This document shows, in pieces, positions 6,217 to 8,710 of a stretch of DNA of 8,710 nt. A model generated the notes under the pieces. It had not been told where the DNA came from and did not search any database. It was given only the letters and a program-made list of their open reading frames with translations. Made by a program: the position numbers and the translations under genes. The number at the start of each line of letters is the position of its first letter. Positions within the stretch are counted from its first letter, which is position 1. Source of the DNA: a bacterium (GTDB taxonomy: Bacteria; Verrucomicrobiota; Kiritimatiellia; UBA8416); contig JAIFLS010000164.1 of the NCBI GenBank assembly GCA_020048935.1, forward strand, positions 1 to 8,710, written 5' to 3'.

Positions 6217-7220
6217 GGCTCGCGCTCCTGCCATGGATTGGCGGTGACAAGGCCGTCGAACTGCTGCTCGATGGTGGTGCGGTCGGCTTCCCGGTAGAGT
6301 AGTTTCAGGTTCGGGCCGGCGTCCATCGTGAAGTACAGGGCGAGTCCGTCGGCGCGGGCGGACCATACCCGCTGGATGGCTTCCACGGATTCCGGCTGCC
6401 AGTAAAGCACGGCCGGCCGGGCGGCCATCATCGTGGCGTGCATCGCCAGTGCATTGGCTTCCGCGGCGGCCCCTAGCGCCTGGAAATCGCGGTCGCGGAT
6501 GGCCTGGCGGATGGCGGCCAGGTCGGTCGCCACCTGGCGGGGCCAGGCGTCGTAGAGCGCCGAGGTCTCGACCGTGCGGCGCATGGCCTCAGTGGATCCG
6601 GTCGTCTTGCGGCTGCTATTCAGGATCAGGAGCCCGATCCGCAGGTCCGTCCATTGTTCCGGCAGAGGTTCGGCGAAGCTGTCCATGCCGTCGGTGCCGC
6701 TACCTGCATGCCAATGGACAAACCCCTGCCAGAGCGAGCGGCTGGCGCTGCCGCTCCCGAGGCGCGCCAGGATCGAGAGCGAGCGCTCGGGAAGCTTCCA
6801 GCCGTGCATGGCGTCAAGAGCCTTGACGATCGCGGCGAACCCGGAGGCGGAGGAAGCGAAGCCGGCGGCGGTAGGGATCGTGTTGACGGTCTCGATGTGG
6901 AAGCGTCGTCCGGGGGGCTGGCGGAAGAGGTTGAGGAAGCGGGTCAGCCGGGAGACAAAAGGGTGATCCGGGGGGAGTGTGGTGCCGTTAAGCTGCACGA
7001 GGTCGGCGGGGCCGTCGTGGATCCTCATCGTGCAGTGCGAGCCGAGGCTGCCGAGCGAGAGCGACAGGCTGTCGGTGACGGGCAGGTTAAGCTCGCTATC
7101 GCGCTTGCCCCAGTACTTGCATAGGGCGATATTGGCAGGAGCGAAGACAGCCGCTTCGCTTTGCCGTGATTCCGGGCAGTCAGCCAGGAGCCGGTTGACA
7201 ATATCGGATTTGTTGCACAT
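6213..7220 (-). CDS. mvaD: Diphosphomevalonate decarboxylase family protein (GHMP superfamily)
   Basis: Cytosolic ATP-dependent decarboxylase of 335 residues. The family converts mevalonate 5-diphosphate to isopentenyl diphosphate, the last step of the classical mevalonate route to isoprenoids. Hallmarks are PANIALCKYWGKRD with KYWGK at 35-39, TDSLSLSL at 49-56, the nucleotide loop TAAGFASSASGFAA at 117-130, GSGSASRS with Arg161 equivalent to the catalytic arginine, and DAGPN at 300-304 with the catalytic Asp300. All expected key residues are seen. Related enzymes that act on mevalonate 3-phosphate or 5-phosphate share most of these motifs, so the exact substrate is not certain. The ATG at 7220 has a weak ribosome binding site, but the upstream gene ends only 7 bases before, suggesting coupled translation. 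No other mevalonate gene is visible. Confidence 0.88.
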   Translation of the reverse strand: MCNKSDIVNRLLADCPESRQSEAAVFAPANIALCKYWGKRDSELNLPVTDSLSLSLGSLGSHCTMRIHDGPADLVQLNGTTLPPDHPFVSRLTRFLNLFRQPPGRRFHIETVNTIPTAAGFASSASGFAAIVKALDAMHGWKLPERSLSILARLGSGSASRSLWQGFVHWHAGSGTDGMDSFAEPLPEQWTDLRIGLLILNSSRKTTGSTEAMRRTVETSALYDAWPRQVATDLAAIRQAIRDRDFQALGAAAEANALAMHATMMAARPAVLYWQPESVEAIQRVWSARADGLALYFTMDAGPNLKLLYREADRTTIEQQFDGLVTANPWQEREP

Positions 7221-7227
7221 GCGCTGA

Positions 7228-7584
7228 TCAGGTCGCCGTGTTGCGCGGGAGTACGCCGTTCTCGCAAATGTAGTCGAGAACGGGTTCCGGCAGGGGGCCG
7301 TGCCCGGGCCAGGGGATGACGTAGCGGCCGCCCCATTCCTCGTCGACATGGAACTCGACCGGGTGGGAGGGAAGCGGCATGAACGGAGGTAGTTCCCCGC
7401 CGTGGTGTTTCATCCAGTGCTCGACAGCCGGCGGATAATCGCCCTCGCCGGTGTACTGGACGTAGCGACCGGCCCCCACGAAATACAACCGTTCCCCCTT
7501 GTGTTCGTCCTCGAAGACGAATGGCGGCTCGTTCTCGATATCGTCGGTCTCTTCGGTCTTCTCTCGATTCTTTTTGTCGGCCAT
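7228..7584 (-). CDS. Unrecognised 118-residue protein upstream of mvaD
   Basis: I do not recognise this protein. It is cytosolic by appearance, with no signal peptide or membrane helix. Residues 1-30 are highly charged and probably disordered (MADKKNREKTEETDDIE). Residues 31-118 look like a compact domain rich in aromatic, Gly, Pro and His residues: GERLYFVGAGRYVQYTGEG, VEHWMKHHGGELPPFMPLP, EEWGGRYVIPWPGHGPLPE, and a tail with a single Cys107. The start at 7584 has AAGGG 9 bases upstream. An alternative ATG at 7641 would add 19 residues, but it overlaps the -10 of the predicted promoter. The gene is first in the operon and stops 7 bases before mvaD. Its base composition and coding character match its neighbours, so I believe it is real. 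Confidence 0.72.
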   Translation of the reverse strand: MADKKNREKTEETDDIENEPPFVFEDEHKGERLYFVGAGRYVQYTGEGDYPPAVEHWMKHHGGELPPFMPLPSHPVEFHVDEEWGGRYVIPWPGHGPLPEPVLDYICENGVLPRNTAT

Positions 7585-7639
7585 TTTGATAAACCCTTGT
7601 TCATGTGGATTGGTTGTGCTTTCAATGATTGACTGTGAC

Positions 7640-7668
7640 ATTGTAAAAAGAATCCTTGAAATGAGCAA
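7640..7668 (-). promoter_or_regulatory. Predicted promoter of the small gene, mvaD and transporter operon
   Basis: On the minus strand TTGCTC (7668-7663) is followed after 17 bases by TACAAT (7645-7640), a five-of-six match to the -10 consensus. It lies in an AT-rich patch that stands out from the GC-rich surroundings. Transcription would start near 7633, giving a leader of about 50 bases before the chosen ATG at 7584. The -35 is weak (three of six). Confidence 0.45.
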
Positions 7669-7741
7669 CGGAAAAGATTGAATCGGAAAAGGAGACGTGG
7701 CAGACTCGCCCGGCGTGTTCGGTAGGTCGGGTAAGAATGCG

Positions 7742-7767
7742 CTTGTAGCCGGGGTCGGTGACCCCGG
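7742..7767 (+). repeat. REP-like hairpin, left arm of an inverted pair
   Basis: GTAG (7745-7748) runs directly into a hairpin of stem GCCGGGGTC (7748-7756), loop GGT and stem GACCCCGGC (7760-7768). A GTAG tetranucleotide followed by a palindrome is the signature of REP elements mobilised by RAYT transposases. The whole 26-bp segment has a perfect inverted copy at 7821-7846. No RAYT transposase gene is in the window. Confidence 0.7.
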
Positions 7768-7820
7768 CAGCGAATGAATTAGCAAACGAGAGGCTTCGCC
7801 ATGCACCTACCGATGACGTA

Positions 7821-7846
7821 CCGGGGTCACCGACCCCGGCTACAAG
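7821..7846 (-). repeat. REP-like hairpin, right arm of an inverted pair
   Basis: This is the exact reverse complement of 7742-7767. Read on the minus strand, its GTAG is at 7843-7840, followed by an 8-bp hairpin stem (CCGGGGTC with GACCCCGG) and a 3-base loop. The ninth stem pair present in the left copy is lost here (A7820 against C7840). The arms are separated by 53 bases, so they could also pair with each other to form a 26-bp stem. A pair of opposed REPs is the usual unit of a BIME. Confidence 0.7.
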
Positions 7847-7863
7847 TACCTCCCGGTGGCAAC

Positions 7864-7889
7864 CGGATGGTGGGCCTCGGATGGTGGGC
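7864..7889 (+). repeat. 12-bp tandem direct repeat upstream of ilvE
   Basis: CGGATGGTGGGC occurs at 7864-7875 and 7878-7889, separated by CT, with a 14-base period. The repeat ends 25 bases before the ilvE start codon, inside what is probably the leader. It could be a tandem operator, a leader structure or chance expansion; the sequence alone does not decide. Confidence 0.6.
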
Positions 7890-7914
7890 GTTGAAGTCAT
7901 AGCCAAGGAGAAAC

Positions 7915-8710
7915 ATGAAGATATACATGAACGGGGAAATGGTGCCGGAGGCGGAGGCGAAGATATCCGTGTTTGATCACGGGCTGCTTTACGGGGACGG
8001 GGTATTCGAGGGGATCCGCAGCTACAGCGGACGGATTTTCGAGCTGGAGGCGCATATCGACCGGCTTTACGACTCGGCCAAGGCGATTGCGCTGGAGATC
8101 CCGATGACACGCGCGGCGATGATGGAAGCGGTGGCACTGACCTGCCGGGAGAACAACACGACCGATGGCTATGTCCGTCTGGTGGTCACGCGCGGCGTGG
8201 GTACGCTCGGGCTGAACCCGTACCTGTGCAAGACTCCGCAAGTGATCATCATCGCGGCGGATATCCAGCTCTACCCGAAGGAACTCTATCAGAAAGGTCT
8301 CGCGATCGTCACGGTCGGGACGATCCGCAACCTGTCGGAGGCAGTCAACCCCCGGATCAAGAGCCTGAACTACCTCAACAACATCCTGGCCAAGATCGAG
8401 GCGATCAATGCCGGCTGCATGGAGGCGGTGATGCTCAATGCCCAGGGTGCGGTCGCCGAGGCGACGGGAGACAACATCTTCGCGTTGCGCGGCAATGTCC
8501 TGAGAACCCCGCCGGTGAACGAGGGTATCCTGGAGGGGATCACGCGCGATGCCGTGATGAAGCTGGCGGCGTCGGCGGGCTATACCGTGCGGGAGGAGCG
8601 CCTGAGCCGCTACGACCTATACACGGCGGACGAGGTGTTCCTGACCGGTACCGCTGCCGAGGTGATCGGGGTGGTGAACATCGACCGCCGCCAGATCGGC
8701 GAAGGCGTGC
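7915..8710 (+). CDS. ilvE: Branched-chain amino acid aminotransferase, 3' end beyond the window
   Basis: PLP fold-type IV transaminase, cytosolic, exchanging the amino group between glutamate and the 2-oxo acids of leucine, isoleucine and valine. The first 265 codons are present and the frame runs open off the right edge. Landmarks are FDHGLLYGDGVFEG at 20-33, the arginine-bearing strand GYVRLVVTRGVGTLG, the PLP lysine Lys149 in IKSLNYLNNILAKIEA, EATGDNIF, TPPVNEGILEGITRDAV and the cofactor phosphate-binding LTGTAAEV. KSLNYLNN together with the EA-GDNIF segment favours IlvE over D-amino acid transaminase or 4-amino-4-deoxychorismate lyase of the same fold, though those relatives are not strictly excluded. 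The ATG at 7915 has AAGGAG four bases upstream. Expression is divergent from the mvaD operon. Confidence 0.93.
   Translation, partial: MKIYMNGEMVPEAEAKISVFDHGLLYGDGVFEGIRSYSGRIFELEAHIDRLYDSAKAIALEIPMTRAAMMEAVALTCRENNTTDGYVRLVVTRGVGTLGLNPYLCKTPQVIIIAADIQLYPKELYQKGLAIVTVGTIRNLSEAVNPRIKSLNYLNNILAKIEAINAGCMEAVMLNAQGAVAEATGDNIFALRGNVLRTPPVNEGILEGITRDAVMKLAASAGYTVREERLSRYDLYTADEVFLTGTAAEVIGVVNIDRRQIGEGV

Larger units (their letters stand above)
7585..7914. other. Divergent intergenic region of 330 bp
   Basis: Between the small minus-strand gene and ilvE I find no convincing protein gene. From left to right it holds an AT-rich minus-strand promoter (7640-7668), a short unremarkable stretch, a REP-like inverted pair (7742-7846) flanked or interleaved by an 8-bp inverted repeat (7720-7727 with 7805-7812), a 12-bp tandem repeat (7864-7889), and the ilvE ribosome binding site AAGGAG (7905-7910). 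I could not identify a clear plus-strand promoter for ilvE. An 11-codon open frame (7867-7902) precedes ilvE and is discussed among the findings. Confidence 0.8.

Noticed and set aside
6217..6366. N-terminal extension of the transporter by 50 codons
   Set aside because: The extra residues are Arg/Pro/His-rich, lie wholly inside mvaD in another frame and precede a good SD (AGGAG) for the ATG at 6216.
7221..7349. N-terminal extension of MvaD by 43 codons
   Set aside because: It overlaps the small upstream gene out of frame and its sequence is low-complexity Arg/Pro/Ser/Thr. The family's conserved part starts soon after the ATG at 7220.
7585..7641. Upstream ATG (7641) for the small unknown protein
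   Set aside because: Its SD-like AAGGA is 11 bases away and the ATG overlaps the predicted -10 TACAAT. The ATG at 7584 has AAGGG at better spacing. This is a preference, not proof.
7742..7846. A MITE or small insertion element with 26-bp terminal inverted repeats
   Set aside because: No target-site duplication is visible at the edges, and each arm is itself a GTAG-led hairpin, which fits opposed REP elements better than transposon ends.
7881..7976. Alternative frame from the second ATG of the tandem repeat running into ilvE
   Set aside because: It overlaps the ilvE start out of frame and soon becomes Gly-rich shadow sequence with no domain features.

Overview
The window is GC-rich chromosomal DNA from a Gram-negative (diderm) bacterium. 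An LpxL/HtrB-type acyltransferase points to an outer membrane with acylated lipid. The tRNA-Lys gene does not encode its 3' CCA, which argues against a typical gammaproteobacterium. A mevalonate-pathway decarboxylase (mvaD), REP-like GTAG hairpins and an intergenic stretch of the form AACGCG...CGCGTT would fit a member of the PVC group (Verrucomicrobiota/Kiritimatiellota/Lentisphaerota). That placement is a guess from general resemblance, not a demonstrated one.

Layout. Positions 39-1349 (minus strand) encode a two-transmembrane sensor histidine kinase; its partner regulator is probably beyond the left edge. A divergent intergenic region of about 190 bp follows, with a good tRNA promoter. A plus-strand block then runs tRNA-Lys(UUU), an LpxL-like acyltransferase, mtnP (methylthioadenosine phosphorylase) and dut (dUTPase). 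The acyltransferase starts only 27 bases after the tRNA, apparently from a non-canonical AUU or CUG codon behind a very strong ribosome binding site. Its stop overlaps the mtnP start by 4 bp.

A converging minus-strand operon follows. In transcription order it is a 118-residue unrecognised protein, mvaD, and a 715-residue protein with a 12-helix major-facilitator-like membrane half fused to a HEAT-repeat-like soluble half. mvaD and the transporter gene overlap by 4 bp and the small gene ends 7 bp before mvaD, so the three are probably co-expressed. A divergent intergenic region of about 330 bp comes next. It holds a promoter for the minus-strand operon, a pair of inverted 26-bp REP-like hairpins and a 12-bp tandem repeat. 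A plus-strand branched-chain aminotransferase gene (ilvE) then runs off the right edge.

Most of the content is housekeeping metabolism. The least ordinary parts are the start of the acyltransferase and its linkage to the tRNA, the transporter-HEAT fusion coupled to mvaD and an unknown small protein, and the structured ilvE upstream region. I see no phage genes, insertion sequence, CRISPR array or toxin-antitoxin pair.
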